Positions 15,665 through 24,554 of a stretch of 64,000 nt of DNA are shown in pieces (position 1 is the stretch's first letter; each line of letters starts with the position of its first letter). The notes beneath the pieces were generated by a model. That model saw only the letters and a program-made list of their open reading frames with translations. It was not told the origin of the DNA and did not search any database. Location of the stretch: contig NZ_CP094657.1 in NCBI RefSeq assembly GCF_023920705.1, forward strand, positions 2,046,001-2,110,000. The letters run 5' to 3'. This DNA is from Acinetobacter sp. XS-4 (GTDB taxonomy: Bacteria; Pseudomonadota; Gammaproteobacteria; Pseudomonadales; Moraxellaceae). Both the position numbers and the translations under genes were made by a program.

Positions 15665-16738
15665 ATGCGTATTTTTCCACGTCTACTTTTAGGTTTCAGT
15701 TTTTTGGGTCTCGTTGCTTGTGGCGCACAAAAAACCGAAGAGTCCACCCAAAAACAGTCTGAACAGCAACAACTCCGAATTGCAGTCGTTGCCAATGGTA
15801 CTTCGGGTAGTTTGGACTTTATTGGTGTGCCACAACTGATTTCACAAGATCAAATTTTTCTAAAAGCCTTAAAGCAAAATCACATTGAATTAAAGTGGGA
15901 ACCTGTGACGACTGCTGCCGTGGCAACTCTGGTCAATGAAAGTTTTATAAATAATAAAATCGATTTTGCTTTTTACGGAAACCTTCCTGCTGTAGTGCTC
16001 AATGCAACAGGCGTTAAAACGCAAATTGTTGTACCCGGAGGTATAGGTAATAACGTCTACCTTATTGTTCCAGCGAATTCACCTATTAAATCCATTGAGG
16101 AATTAAAAGGTAAAAAAATTGCATTACATCGTGGCCGTCCGTGGGAAATTAACTTTGGGCAACTCATACAAAGTAAAGGACTAAGCTTAAAAGACTTTCA
16201 AATTGTGAATTTAAACCCGCAAGCTGGGGCTGCTGCTTTATCTGCCAAAAGTGTAGATGCCTTTTTTACCTTAAGTGATGCGCTTACTTTGCAAGATCGC
16301 CATCTGGGTAAAATCATTTGGTCGTCACAATCTTTGCCACAAGACTGGAAAATGCGTGCTGAACTCTGGGGCAGTAAAAGTTATATCGAGCAACACCCAG
16401 ACACCACACAATTACTCGCTGATGCGACAGTACGTGCAATGGATTGGATTGCACACCATCAAGATGAGTTTCAGCAAAGTCAAACCAAGTTTGGCCAACC
16501 TCTTAGTGTGATTCAACGTGAAAGCCAGAACACGGCAAGCACATGGCAACAAGACTGGTCTCCAGACTATCAAGTCGACTTTCTGAAACAGCATTATTCA
16601 AAAGTCATTAATCACGCAGTGAAAAATCAGCTTATTCAAACCCCAATCAAAGCAGATGAACTGTTGAATCCGAAGTTTACCCGTCAAGCGATTCAAAATT
16701 TACAGGCCAATCATGCCTCAAATAAGCAGGGAAACTAG
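15665..16738 (+). CDS. SsuA-like sulfonate ABC transporter binding lipoprotein
   Basis: Periplasmic binding protein of the SsuA/TauA/NrtA group, 357 residues. A signal peptide ends in the lipobox LVAC (Cys about 19), so it is membrane-anchored. Family features include LRIAVVANG, ATLVNESFINNKIDFAFYGNLPAV and SIEELKGKKIALHRG. It is first in an operon with two permeases (16742, 17585) and an ATPase (18408), giving a complete importer. The start at 15665 follows two closely spaced out-of-frame ATGs and has a poor ribosome site. The ligand, presumably an aliphatic or aryl sulfonate, is inferred from the family and the neighbouring SsuD-like enzyme. Confidence 0.9.
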   Translation: MRIFPRLLLGFSFLGLVACGAQKTEESTQKQSEQQQLRIAVVANGTSGSLDFIGVPQLISQDQIFLKALKQNHIELKWEPVTTAAVATLVNESFINNKIDFAFYGNLPAVVLNATGVKTQIVVPGGIGNNVYLIVPANSPIKSIEELKGKKIALHRGRPWEINFGQLIQSKGLSLKDFQIVNLNPQAGAAALSAKSVDAFFTLSDALTLQDRHLGKIIWSSQSLPQDWKMRAELWGSKSYIEQHPDTTQLLADATVRAMDWIAHHQDEFQQSQTKFGQPLSVIQRESQNTASTWQQDWSPDYQVDFLKQHYSKVINHAVKNQLIQTPIKADELLNPKFTRQAIQNLQANHASNKQGN

Positions 16739-16741
16739 ACA

Positions 16742-17581
16742 ATGAAAATACTAGTAAAGCCACTTATTGAGCAAAATAACGTTTTATTTAAAACCCCACT
16801 CCGTAAGAAATTTTCTTCTAAAAAGGTATATGGGCTGCTCTCTGTGATTTCACCCTTATTAGTATTACTCATTTGGCATTTGATTAGTTCTTTACAGATT
16901 TTCCCAACCCAAATTTTGGTGCCACCTAAAACTGTCTGGAATACTTTCATCGCGTTGTTACAAAGCGGTGAGCTTCAAATGCATCTCAAAGATAGTCTTT
17001 CACGTTTGTTTTTGGGATTTTCTATTGCAGCAATCAGTGCAATTGCTTTTGGTATTGCTTACGGGGCAAATACTCTATTTCGCAATTATACCTATATTTT
17101 ATTTAACGTTTTTTATCAAATTCCAATCTTTGTCCTTATTCCTATTTTTATTTTAGTTTTTGGGATTGGTGAATTATTTAAAATTTTACTGATTATCAAA
17201 GCCTGCTTTTTTCCAATTGCATTAGCAACGGCCGATGCAGTCAAGAATATTCCTAAAAAATATATTGAACTAGGACAAATCTACCAGCTTAAAACACGTG
17301 CTTGGCTCAGGCTTATTATTCTTCCATCCATACTCCCGCCGTTAATTGGTGGATTACGCATTGCACTTGGTCGCGCATGGTTGATTTTAGTTGCTGTTGA
17401 ACTACTGGCAGCTGGAACGGGTATTGGGCAAATGATGGAACTGGGACGTCAAATGTTACGCTTAGATGTTGTAATGGTTGGTGTGTTTATCACAGGCCTA
17501 GTGGGCTTTGGTTTAGATAAAGTTTTACGTTTAGTGGAACAACGCTTTATCTCACCTGCGCTTAGTTCGGGGGAGAAATAA
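16742..17581 (+). CDS. SsuC-type ABC permease, first subunit
   Basis: A 279-residue inner-membrane permease with about six helices and the ATPase-contact loop around PKKYIELGQIYQL followed by LPSILPPLIGGLRIALGRAW. It is second in the SsuA-like operon, starting 3 bp after the lipoprotein gene, and is followed 3 bp later by another permease. The pair probably forms a heterodimer. It corresponds to one half of the fused permease at 1745-3370. Confidence 0.9.
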   Translation: MKILVKPLIEQNNVLFKTPLRKKFSSKKVYGLLSVISPLLVLLIWHLISSLQIFPTQILVPPKTVWNTFIALLQSGELQMHLKDSLSRLFLGFSIAAISAIAFGIAYGANTLFRNYTYILFNVFYQIPIFVLIPIFILVFGIGELFKILLIIKACFFPIALATADAVKNIPKKYIELGQIYQLKTRAWLRLIILPSILPPLIGGLRIALGRAWLILVAVELLAAGTGIGQMMELGRQMLRLDVVMVGVFITGLVGFGLDKVLRLVEQRFISPALSSGEK

Positions 17582-17584
17582 ATA

Positions 17585-18373
17585 ATGTCTCAGCGTTCAT
17601 TTACTTTAAAACAATCATGGCAACGGCCAATTATTTTAGTACAAGGCTTAGTACTGCCATTATTGTTATTAGGCTTATGGCAATACAACTCAAGCTTAGG
17701 TGCTAGTCATGCCTATGCATTTGTTCCTTTGCAAAACATTTATTTCGCATTTATCAAATTGCTTGAAACAGGTGAATTGTGGCTAAACACATGGGGAAGT
17801 CTTAAAAAAGCCGGAATAGGATTTATCTTAGGTTCGATAAGCGGATTAATTTTAGGTACTTTGCTTGCCTATTCAAAAGTTTTAAATGCTTTAGTTTCTC
17901 CACTATTTAACAGTATTCGACAAGTTCCGTTACTGGGTTTAACACCTTTAATTGCCTTATGGTTTGGTAATGGAGAAGAAGCAAAAATCTTTATTATCGC
18001 GCTTGCCTCGTTTTTTCCATTAGTGATTAATACATTTCAGGGCCTTAGCCACAATGATGCAAAATACGATGAAATCGCACGTATTTATCAATTTTCATTC
18101 TGGCGAAAATTTAAAAAAATACGCCTTCCCCAAGCCCTACCCCATATTTTAACTGGTCTAAATTTAGCGGTGCCCTTTACTTGGATCACCACTACAGCAA
18201 GTGAATTGCTATTCAATGCAGGTGCTGGACTTGGCAACTTAATGATGAAAGCCGAGATTAATGCCGAAATGGATATTCTGTTGGTTTGCGCCATAACGGT
18301 TACCCTTTGTGGGGCCTTTATGACAGCAGGTATTCATCTTATTTCAAAACGCCTGCTGCAATGGCGTACCTAA
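17585..18373 (+). CDS. SsuC-type ABC permease, second subunit
   Basis: A 262-residue inner-membrane permease with the conserved loop DEIARIYQFSFWRKFKKIRLP and the following LPHILTGLNLAVP. It directly follows the first permease gene and precedes the ATPase. Two different permeases for one binding protein is unusual for SsuABC, where a homodimer is normal, but it matches the two-domain permease of the other transporter in this window. Confidence 0.9.
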   Translation: MSQRSFTLKQSWQRPIILVQGLVLPLLLLGLWQYNSSLGASHAYAFVPLQNIYFAFIKLLETGELWLNTWGSLKKAGIGFILGSISGLILGTLLAYSKVLNALVSPLFNSIRQVPLLGLTPLIALWFGNGEEAKIFIIALASFFPLVINTFQGLSHNDAKYDEIARIYQFSFWRKFKKIRLPQALPHILTGLNLAVPFTWITTTASELLFNAGAGLGNLMMKAEINAEMDILLVCAITVTLCGAFMTAGIHLISKRLLQWRT

Positions 18374-18407
18374 TTTGTCTTTTTAAAAAATATTGTTAGG
18401 AATTTAT

Positions 18408-19163
18408 ATGTCGTTCTCACTACTTTCTATTAAAAAACTCAATAAATCTTTTCAACGTGATCAAAATACTTTGACCGTTTTAGATGGTATTAATCTCAAC
18501 ATTGAGCAAGGTGAATTTATCTCGATTGTTGGTAGTAGTGGCTGTGGAAAATCAACACTATTACGTCTTATTGCTGGATTGGATCAAGACTATGACGGTG
18601 AAATTTTACTGAATCAAACCCAGATAAAAGGCACAGATTTAAAACGTGGTCTTATCTTTCAAGAACACCGATTACTTCCATGGCTTACTGTTTTTGAAAA
18701 TATCCATTTAGCACTTGAGGAGACTCCACTCACCCGTGAAGAGAGAAATTTACGGGTAAATGAACATATAGAAATTGTCGGGCTGAAGGGTTTTGAAAAG
18801 GCGTATCCACATGAGCTTTCTGGTGGCATGGCACAACGTGTTGCAATTGCCCGTGGACTCGTCAATAAACCCGATATTTTACTTTTGGATGAGCCTTTTG
18901 GCGCTTTAGATGCCATCACACGGGGTCACTTACAAGCTGAACTTCAGCGTATCTGGCAACACGAAAAAATCACTATGATTTTAGTCACTCATGATATTGA
19001 AGAAGCTGTCTATCTTGGAGACCGTGTCATTGTGATGTCAGCCCGACCAGGAAAAATTAAAGAAATTATTCAAGTTCCGTTGACACATCCTCGACATAAA
19101 GAAAGTGAACTTTTATTTGGTTTTCGCAATCAGGCACTTAATATGCTAGATCACACAGCATAA
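18408..19163 (+). CDS. SsuB-type ABC transporter ATPase
   Basis: A 251-residue ATPase with Walker A (GSSGCGKST, 42-50), signature LSGGMAQR (136-143), Walker B (LLLDEP, about 157-162) and H-loop (VTHDIEEA). ATG at 18408 was preferred over an upstream TTG at 18393 because AGGA lies six bases before the ATG. It is the last gene of the SsuA-like import operon. It is similar throughout to 920-1735, consistent with duplication of a whole transporter. Confidence 0.9.
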   Translation: MSFSLLSIKKLNKSFQRDQNTLTVLDGINLNIEQGEFISIVGSSGCGKSTLLRLIAGLDQDYDGEILLNQTQIKGTDLKRGLIFQEHRLLPWLTVFENIHLALEETPLTREERNLRVNEHIEIVGLKGFEKAYPHELSGGMAQRVAIARGLVNKPDILLLDEPFGALDAITRGHLQAELQRIWQHEKITMILVTHDIEEAVYLGDRVIVMSARPGKIKEIIQVPLTHPRHKESELLFGFRNQALNMLDHTA

Positions 19164-19171
19164 TTAATTTG

Positions 19172-19223
19172 AATATTGATCGATATTAATATGATTTAGA
19201 AAACAGATAATATCGTGATATTA
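19172..19223. promoter_or_regulatory. Two inverted repeats upstream of tatA
   Basis: An imperfect repeat (19172-19187, AATAT/ATATT arms) and TAATATCGTGATATTA (19208-19223, 7-bp arms) lie in the 96-bp gap before tatA. They could be an operator for a regulator other than the SfnR-like protein. No sigma-54 promoter is present here, so tat may also be transcribed by readthrough from the ssu operon. Confidence 0.3.
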
Positions 19224-19259
19224 ATGTTGTTTACATTTAATTAATATAGGATAGAGAAA

Positions 19260-19475
19260 ATGGGTTTATCTATTTGGCATATTTTACTGTTTGCAGTGAT
19301 TGTTATTTTATTATTTGGAACTTCAAAATTAAAAAATCTAGGTAAGGACCTAGGTGGTGCAATTAAAGATTTTAAAGATTCCGTTAATTCTGAAGATCAA
19401 AAATTATTGCAAAACCAACAATACAAAGATATTAGTCCAGTTGAATCACATAATGAAAAACAAAATAAAATATGA
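19260..19475 (+). CDS. tatA: TatA twin-arginine translocase subunit
   Basis: A 71-residue protein with one N-terminal membrane helix, the hinge [16 protein letters not shown] and an amphipathic helix ([11 protein letters not shown]), the standard TatA layout. TatA oligomers form the translocation path for folded proteins. It heads a compact tatA-tatB-tatC set. Both peptide-type binding proteins of the island (10389 and 37613) have twin-arginine lipoprotein leaders, which suggests a functional link. Whether this is the only Tat system of the cell cannot be told from the window. Confidence 0.92.
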   Translation: MGLSIWHILLFAVIVILLFGTSKLKNLGKDLGGAIKDFKDSVNSEDQKLLQNQQYKDISPVESHNEKQNKI

Positions 19476-19488
19476 GTGATTTATTATT

Positions 19489-19905
19489 ATGTTTAATATC
19501 AGCTTTGGAGAGTTATTAGCTTTTGCAATTATTGCGCTTATTATTTTAGGACCTGAAAAACTTCCTCACACGTTAAGATCAGTCCTCCTCAAATACAGAG
19601 CAGTTAAAAACCAAATTAGTAAAATTCAAAATGATATCGAAAACGAACTTGACCTGATCGAACTTAAGAGAGTTATGCAAGAAGAGCTGCAAAAAATAAA
19701 ACAAAATGAAGAGCAGCTCAAACAACAACTCGCTCTTATGCAACAAGAAATTGAAAATGTACAAACATCTGTTTTTACGGAACAAAAAACCAAAGCACGG
19801 CGCATCAACGACTATATCTATACCCGTTCACAAGATGAGTTAAAGACACCATTTTTAGCTTATTTTAAAACAGCCAATAAATTCAGTGAGGATCAAGCTG
19901 CATGA
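19489..19905 (+). CDS. tatB: TatB twin-arginine translocase subunit
   Basis: A 138-residue protein starting with an N-terminal helix (FGELLAFAIIALIILGPEKLP) typical of TatB, including the Glu near the N-terminus and the G-P-E-K-L-P hinge. A long charged coiled-coil-like region follows, rich in Gln, Glu and Lys (about 50-105). TatB forms the signal-peptide-binding complex with TatC. It lies 13 bp after tatA and overlaps tatC by 4 bp. Confidence 0.9.
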   Translation: MFNISFGELLAFAIIALIILGPEKLPHTLRSVLLKYRAVKNQISKIQNDIENELDLIELKRVMQEELQKIKQNEEQLKQQLALMQQEIENVQTSVFTEQKTKARRINDYIYTRSQDELKTPFLAYFKTANKFSEDQAA

Positions 19906-20648
19906 CGGAACATATTGTCAGTGAAAGCCTCACTGAAATGAAATATAGCGAACATTTAAAAGAATTAAGAAAACGGCTGATCTATAGCATTAGTATTGTT
20001 TTAGCGATTTTTTTATTATTACTTCCGCTTGCTCAGAAGAACTACTATTTTCTTGCTCATCCTTTAATTTCATTACTTCCTAGCAATTCCACCATGATTG
20101 CGACAGATGTAATGAGTACATTTTTAGCACCATTTAAGCTCAATATTTATTTTGCGATTTTATTAAGCATTCCCTTTATTCTTTATCAATTTTGGCAATT
20201 TGTTGCTCCAGCTCTTTATCAAAAAGAAAAAAGATTCGGTATAGCACTTGTGCTTTCGAGTAACCTTCTATTTTATTTAGGAATTGTGTTTGCCTACACT
20301 TTAATTTTGCCTCTCGCTTTAAAGTTTTTCGTCTTGGCATCGCCTGATAATGTGTTACCGATGACGGATATCAATAGCTATCTAGATTTTTGTTTAAAGC
20401 TTTTTCTTGCTTTTGGTCTAGCATTTCAAATTCCAGTTTTAACTTATATTCTTATTTTTATTGGTCTTATTTCTATTCAACAGCTAGAAGCACATCGTAA
20501 GCACATCATTGTATTCTTCTTTTTTATTGCAATGTTTATTACCCCTCCTGATGTTTTTAGCATGCTTGCTCTTGCAGTCCCAATGTGGTTGTTATTTGAA
20601 TTGGGTTTATGGGTCACAAAATTCACAACGCAAAAAAACATCCATTAA
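19902..20648 (+). CDS. tatC: TatC twin-arginine translocase core
   Basis: A 248-residue polytopic membrane protein with six predicted helices. The conserved cytoplasmic N-terminus KYSEHLKELRKRLIYSI and the first periplasmic loop, including APFKLNIYFAI, are recognisable. TatC binds the twin-arginine motif. It overlaps tatB in an ATGA junction, indicating translational coupling. It is convergent with the SfnR-like regulator gene across a strong terminator. Confidence 0.94.
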   Translation: MTEHIVSESLTEMKYSEHLKELRKRLIYSISIVLAIFLLLLPLAQKNYYFLAHPLISLLPSNSTMIATDVMSTFLAPFKLNIYFAILLSIPFILYQFWQFVAPALYQKEKRFGIALVLSSNLLFYLGIVFAYTLILPLALKFFVLASPDNVLPMTDINSYLDFCLKLFLAFGLAFQIPVLTYILIFIGLISIQQLEAHRKHIIVFFFFIAMFITPPDVFSMLALAVPMWLLFELGLWVTKFTTQKNIH

Positions 20649-20664
20649 AAAATGGATGTTTTTT
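20633..20664. terminator. Bidirectional terminator between tatC and the SfnR-like gene
   Basis: A perfect 14-bp stem (AAAAAACATCCATT with its complement) and four-base loop overlap the tatC stop codon. T-runs occur in both directions. Confidence 0.9.
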
Positions 20665-20677
20665 CTATGTAAAACCC

Positions 20678-21754
20678 TTAAGCAATTTCATTTTCATTCT
20701 TATTAGGTAGTAAGTTATATCTTGATAAAAGATTACGTAAAACATTACGCGATAGGCCTAACATTTTTGCTGTCTTGACCTGATTGTTCCAGCAACTTGA
20801 AAATGCAGTATTTACTATTTTATCTTCAATAATATGCCATGCTTCCCCATCATATTCTTGAAACAAACGCTTCAAGATACTTTCAAACTCTTGAATAAGA
20901 TCATTGTCTGGTAACACGGCAGAACCCGGTTCCTCAGAAAATCTTAAATGCTCAAGATCAATTGTTTTACCGCCACTCACCAGCAAAGCATAGTGAATAT
21001 TGTTTTCTAGCTCACGAATGTTGCCTGGCCAGCTATAGTTCAGCAGCGCATTTCTTGCTCTATCACTAATATTTGGCTTAGTGGTAATGAGCTTCTGAGA
21101 ATATGAACTTAAGAAGAAATCAACCAGAGGTAAAATATCTCCTTTACGTTCACGCAGTGGCAAAATATTAAGCACAACCACGTTCAAGCGATAATATAAA
21201 TCTAGACGAAACTTATTTTCTGCTACAGCTTTACGTAGATCGACGTGCGTCCCCGACAAAATACGGACATTAATGGGAATTGGTTTTCGACCACCCACAC
21301 GTACGACTTCTTTTTCTTGCAACACCCTTAATAGCTTAACTTGTAACGATAGAGGCAACTCACCTACTTCATCTAAAAATAAAGTACCACCATCGGCTGT
21401 TTCAAAAATACCAGCTCGAGTTTTGTTTGCACCCGTAAAAGCGCCAGCTTCATAGCCAAACAATTCAGACTCAGCAAGAGTCTCGACCAAAGCACCACAA
21501 TTGACTGCAAGAAAAGGCTTATTTTTACGATCACTTTTCAAATGAATTTCGCGTGCAATTAACTCTTTACCTGTCCCAGACTCTCCTTGAATGATGACAC
21601 TAGCAGAGCTTGGAGCAATCGTTTCAACTTGATTTAATAATTTACGGGAGTTTTGATCTGAAAAGATAATTGCTTTTGCTCTTATTGGTTTTACAGGAAC
21701 ACCATTATCAGGCAAAGTAATTACTTTATAATCATTATCTAAAAAGGTCTTCAT
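20678..21754 (-). CDS. SfnR-like sigma-54-dependent transcription activator
   Basis: Enhancer-binding protein of 358 residues that remodels sigma-54 RNA polymerase. It has almost no N-terminal sensor domain (about 30 residues), as in SfnR of Pseudomonas. An AAA+ domain follows with Walker A GESGTGKE (57-64), GAFTGA (104-109) and Walker B TLFLDEVGELP, and a C-terminal Fis-type helix-turn-helix (NQVKTAKMLGLSRNVLRNLL). Lacking a sensor, its activity is probably set by its expression level. It is the only such regulator in a window with eleven sigma-54 promoters, so I infer it controls them by binding the TGTTG-N6-CAACA repeats. GGGG before the ATG supports the start. Confidence 0.88.
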   Translation of the reverse strand: MKTFLDNDYKVITLPDNGVPVKPIRAKAIIFSDQNSRKLLNQVETIAPSSASVIIQGESGTGKELIAREIHLKSDRKNKPFLAVNCGALVETLAESELFGYEAGAFTGANKTRAGIFETADGGTLFLDEVGELPLSLQVKLLRVLQEKEVVRVGGRKPIPINVRILSGTHVDLRKAVAENKFRLDLYYRLNVVVLNILPLRERKGDILPLVDFFLSSYSQKLITTKPNISDRARNALLNYSWPGNIRELENNIHYALLVSGGKTIDLEHLRFSEEPGSAVLPDNDLIQEFESILKRLFQEYDGEAWHIIEDKIVNTAFSSCWNNQVKTAKMLGLSRNVLRNLLSRYNLLPNKNENEIA

Positions 21755-21923
21755 AATTACCCCATAAAACTTATGATATAAGCATTCTAAAAGGCTATAT
21801 TACATTTCAGTGCGTTTTTTAATAAATAACAAATAAATATATTTAATCCAAAATTCACCTATTTTATTCTGAAAATATTTTCTCTTATAAATTAAAAATA
21901 AACACAATTCTTTTTTTATGATA

Positions 21924-21939
21924 TGTTGCTTCTCAAACA
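21924..21939. promoter_or_regulatory. Putative activator site for the promoter at 22022
   Basis: TGTTGCTTCTCAAACA matches TGTTG-N6-CAACA with one mismatch and is centred about 92 bp upstream of the -24 element. The rest of the 316-bp spacer 21755-22070 is A/T-rich without other recognisable signals. It may also contain the regulator's own promoter. Confidence 0.55.
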
Positions 21940-22021
21940 CAATGTTGTCTTTTTGATTAAATACAAACACTCTAAAAAATTATAATCCATTCCTATATTT
22001 GATTTATATAGGTATAAAGCT

Positions 22022-22037
22022 TGGCATTTATTTTGCT
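22022..22037 (+). promoter_or_regulatory. Sigma-54 promoter of LLM monooxygenase 22071-23159
   Basis: TGGCATTTATTTTGCT has GG-N10-GC spacing. It lies inside an upstream in-frame extension of the gene, which rules that extension out. Confidence 0.88.
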
Positions 22038-22070
22038 CATTCATTTAAAATCCATAAAATAGGTTTAATA

Positions 22071-23159
22071 ATGAGCATCGAATTTGTAGGTATGGTTTTC
22101 CCTAACCAATGGTCTGAAACAAAAGGAACGCGAATTGGCCATAAAATTGACCTCGAATATCTACGTTACCACGCACGGGCACATGAATATGCGGGTTTTG
22201 ATAAAGTCTTAATTGCTAGCGGACCAACTAGTCCAGACAGTACACAAATCGCGGCATACCTTGCCCAACATACAGAACGTCTTGGATTTATGATTGCCCA
22301 TCGTCCTGCACTCCTCACTCCAAATCTAGCTGCGCGTTCTTTTGCTACGCTTGACCAAACTACAGGTGGTGGAAGAATTCGTTTACATGCAATTACGGGA
22401 ATTACAGCGGAGCCTCAAGAAGGTGATTATATTGTTGATAAAGTTCAGCGCTATGAACGGGCGGGTGAATATCTAGATATCATCCAGAAACTTTGGAAAA
22501 GCGATCAACCGATTAGCTATGAAGGTAAATACTTTAAGTTAGATAATGCTTTTTGCCCGTTAAAGCCAGTCAACGGTACAATCCCGATTTCATTCGGTGG
22601 CTCATCAGACATCGCTTATGATATTGCAGTTCGCCATGCAGATCTCTATTCACTATGGGGTGAACCACTGGCTGGAGTAAAAGAGCAAATTACTAAATTG
22701 AAGCTCGCCGCAGAAAAAGCCAATAAACCGCAGCCTCCTGTTAGCTTATCTGTACGTCTTATTATTGGTGCAACTGAAGAACTTGCTTGGCAACGAGCAG
22801 AACAGATTCTTGCAGATATTCAAAATAATCCGACTTTTCAAAATAACGGCACATTATCAGGACATAAAATCAAAGGCATCGGTTCACAGCGCTTATTGGC
22901 AGCAGCCCAGCAAGGTGATCGACATGACCGCGCATTATGGATGCCAACCGCAACTGCTGTAGGGGCTTATGGCGATACGACTGCCCTGGTTGGTACGCCA
23001 GACACCATTATTGCCTCATTACTTGATTATGTAGATTTAGGGGTGACGACTTTCTTAAATCGGGGCTACGATCCGATCTATGATACGGTCGATTATGGTC
23101 GTTATATTATCCCCGCTGTACGAAAAGAAGCAGCCAAAAAATTAAAACAAATCGCTTAA
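22071..23159 (+). CDS. LLM-class flavin-dependent monooxygenase (SsuD-like)
   Basis: A 362-residue luciferase-like monooxygenase starting MSIEFVGMVFPNQWSETKG. Features shared with SsuD include QRYERAGEYLDIIQKLW, ISFGGSSDIAYDIAVRHADLYSLWGEP and VRLIIGATEELAWQRAEQIL. The start at 22071 is fixed by the sigma-54 promoter just upstream; an in-frame start at 21999 would lie before the promoter. It is monocistronic, with its own promoter and terminator, and divergent from the regulator gene. It probably releases sulfite from a sulfonate, but the substrate is unknown. Confidence 0.88.
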   Translation: MSIEFVGMVFPNQWSETKGTRIGHKIDLEYLRYHARAHEYAGFDKVLIASGPTSPDSTQIAAYLAQHTERLGFMIAHRPALLTPNLAARSFATLDQTTGGGRIRLHAITGITAEPQEGDYIVDKVQRYERAGEYLDIIQKLWKSDQPISYEGKYFKLDNAFCPLKPVNGTIPISFGGSSDIAYDIAVRHADLYSLWGEPLAGVKEQITKLKLAAEKANKPQPPVSLSVRLIIGATEELAWQRAEQILADIQNNPTFQNNGTLSGHKIKGIGSQRLLAAAQQGDRHDRALWMPTATAVGAYGDTTALVGTPDTIIASLLDYVDLGVTTFLNRGYDPIYDTVDYGRYIIPAVRKEAAKKLKQIA

Positions 23160-23170
23160 ACATTTAAAGA

Positions 23171-23212
23171 AAAAAGCCGCTTATTCAATATCTTTGAAGA
23201 GCGGCTTTTTTT
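23171..23212. terminator. Terminator between 22071-23159 and the esterase gene
   Basis: An 11-bp perfect stem (AAAAAGCCGCT with its complement) around an 18-base loop, with A and T runs, lies between convergent genes. Confidence 0.8.
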
Positions 23213-23253
23213 AATAAAGATTTTCTTCAGTGAGAAAATCTTTAGTTCATCTT

Positions 23254-24516
23254 TTATTGCAAGTCAGGTTTACAAATAGCCTGAATTTTCTCTCCCGCAA
23301 TCACCTTTTTAGCAAACGGAATTGAATCTTTTAAGGAGGCATTCACAGTTTCGCTATGTCCTAAGCCATGATACAAATGACCTTCGACCACTGTACCTGC
23401 TTTACAAGCATCTGCCACTAGTTTCATTTGAGAACGAGCATCTGGAGTTCGGTCATTTGCCCCTGTTCCAATAAATAATGGATGACTGATTTTTAATGTA
23501 GGGTAATAACCATAATCATTTGACTGTTTCTCTTGCAGCTTTTTATAGCTTGCAGGCGGATTAGGTTTATATGCTTGTGCTGGCGAAAGCCCGGCGGTTT
23601 GAATATCTCCCATAAAACTTGTTAAGCAGGCATTTCTTGCTTGTTCAACTAAAGGAGCAGCTTCAAGAGTGAAAATATCCTCTGTTTTAATTTCTGGATA
23701 TAAACTTTGTGTCACTAAAAAACTATAGATGCCATAAGCCAGTGATGGGCTGACTTCGTAAGGATTTAACTTTAACTGATTTTTTTCAGGCGTCGCTTCA
23801 GGATCTTGATAAATCACGCCTGTACCAATTGAACCTTTAATATTTAAGTCAGGTGCGTACGTTGCCGAGTAGGAAGAAGCCGCAACAGCCCCTGCGCCTC
23901 CTTGTGATTGACCAACAATCACAAACTTATTAGCAAGTGGCAACTTGGTTTTTAAAGCAGCTCTACCACTATCTAAAATACTATAAGCCAGCATTGGGTT
24001 ATTAATTAACAAGTGCGGTCCTGCAACACCTAATCCTTCGTAATCTGTGGCAACGACCGCAAATCCTTCTTTAAGCCAACGATTTAAATATTGTACATCT
24101 CGGTATGACCTTCCACTCCAAGACGGCGCACAAGCATCGGCCAAACCGACCGTACCATGTGCCCATAGCACCACTGGCCAACCTTCTTTTGGTGGAGTTC
24201 CTTTCGGTAAGTGAATACTTCCTGAAACCACAATAGGTGTTTTGCTATCTTTACCACTCGTAGAACTGTAGAGAATCCGAATAGCCTGACTGTCATTTGC
24301 CAAACGAATATAAGGATTATGAATCGCTTCTGTTTTTAATAATTTTCCTGCCTGTTCAGGAATAGCCGATTTCCATGTATAAAACTCGGAAACTCGGCCA
24401 TCTCCATATTTATCTTCTGGCGCTGGAGCTTGTTGAGCGGTCGCCAAACAACTTGAAGTTAGCATCGTTGTGATTAAAGAAAACTTGCATAAAGTTGATA
24501 AAAAAGTATGTTGCAT
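23254..24516 (-). CDS. Secreted alpha/beta-hydrolase (secretory lipase/esterase family)
   Basis: A 420-residue hydrolase with an N-terminal signal peptide (about 1-27), the oxyanion region WPVVLWAHGT and the nucleophile elbow GQSQGG (Ser about 200). An Asp and a His of the triad are probably in GTGANDRTPDA and GLGHSE. The layout fits the secretory lipase group. The gene lies 38 bp downstream of receptor 24555-27047 and is probably cotranscribed from its sigma-54 promoter. It may cleave an ester-containing organosulfur compound in the periplasm before or after uptake; that role is inferred. Confidence 0.85.
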   Translation of the reverse strand: MQHTFLSTLCKFSLITTMLTSSCLATAQQAPAPEDKYGDGRVSEFYTWKSAIPEQAGKLLKTEAIHNPYIRLANDSQAIRILYSSTSGKDSKTPIVVSGSIHLPKGTPPKEGWPVVLWAHGTVGLADACAPSWSGRSYRDVQYLNRWLKEGFAVVATDYEGLGVAGPHLLINNPMLAYSILDSGRAALKTKLPLANKFVIVGQSQGGAGAVAASSYSATYAPDLNIKGSIGTGVIYQDPEATPEKNQLKLNPYEVSPSLAYGIYSFLVTQSLYPEIKTEDIFTLEAAPLVEQARNACLTSFMGDIQTAGLSPAQAYKPNPPASYKKLQEKQSNDYGYYPTLKISHPLFIGTGANDRTPDARSQMKLVADACKAGTVVEGHLYHGLGHSETVNASLKDSIPFAKKVIAGEKIQAICKPDLQ

Positions 24517-24554
24517 TGTTATTTACCTTAAAAAACTGTCTCATCATTTTTGAT

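Noticed and set aside
21999..22070. N-terminal extension of the LLM monooxygenase 22071-23159
   Set aside because: The sigma-54 promoter lies within this stretch, so it would not be transcribed.
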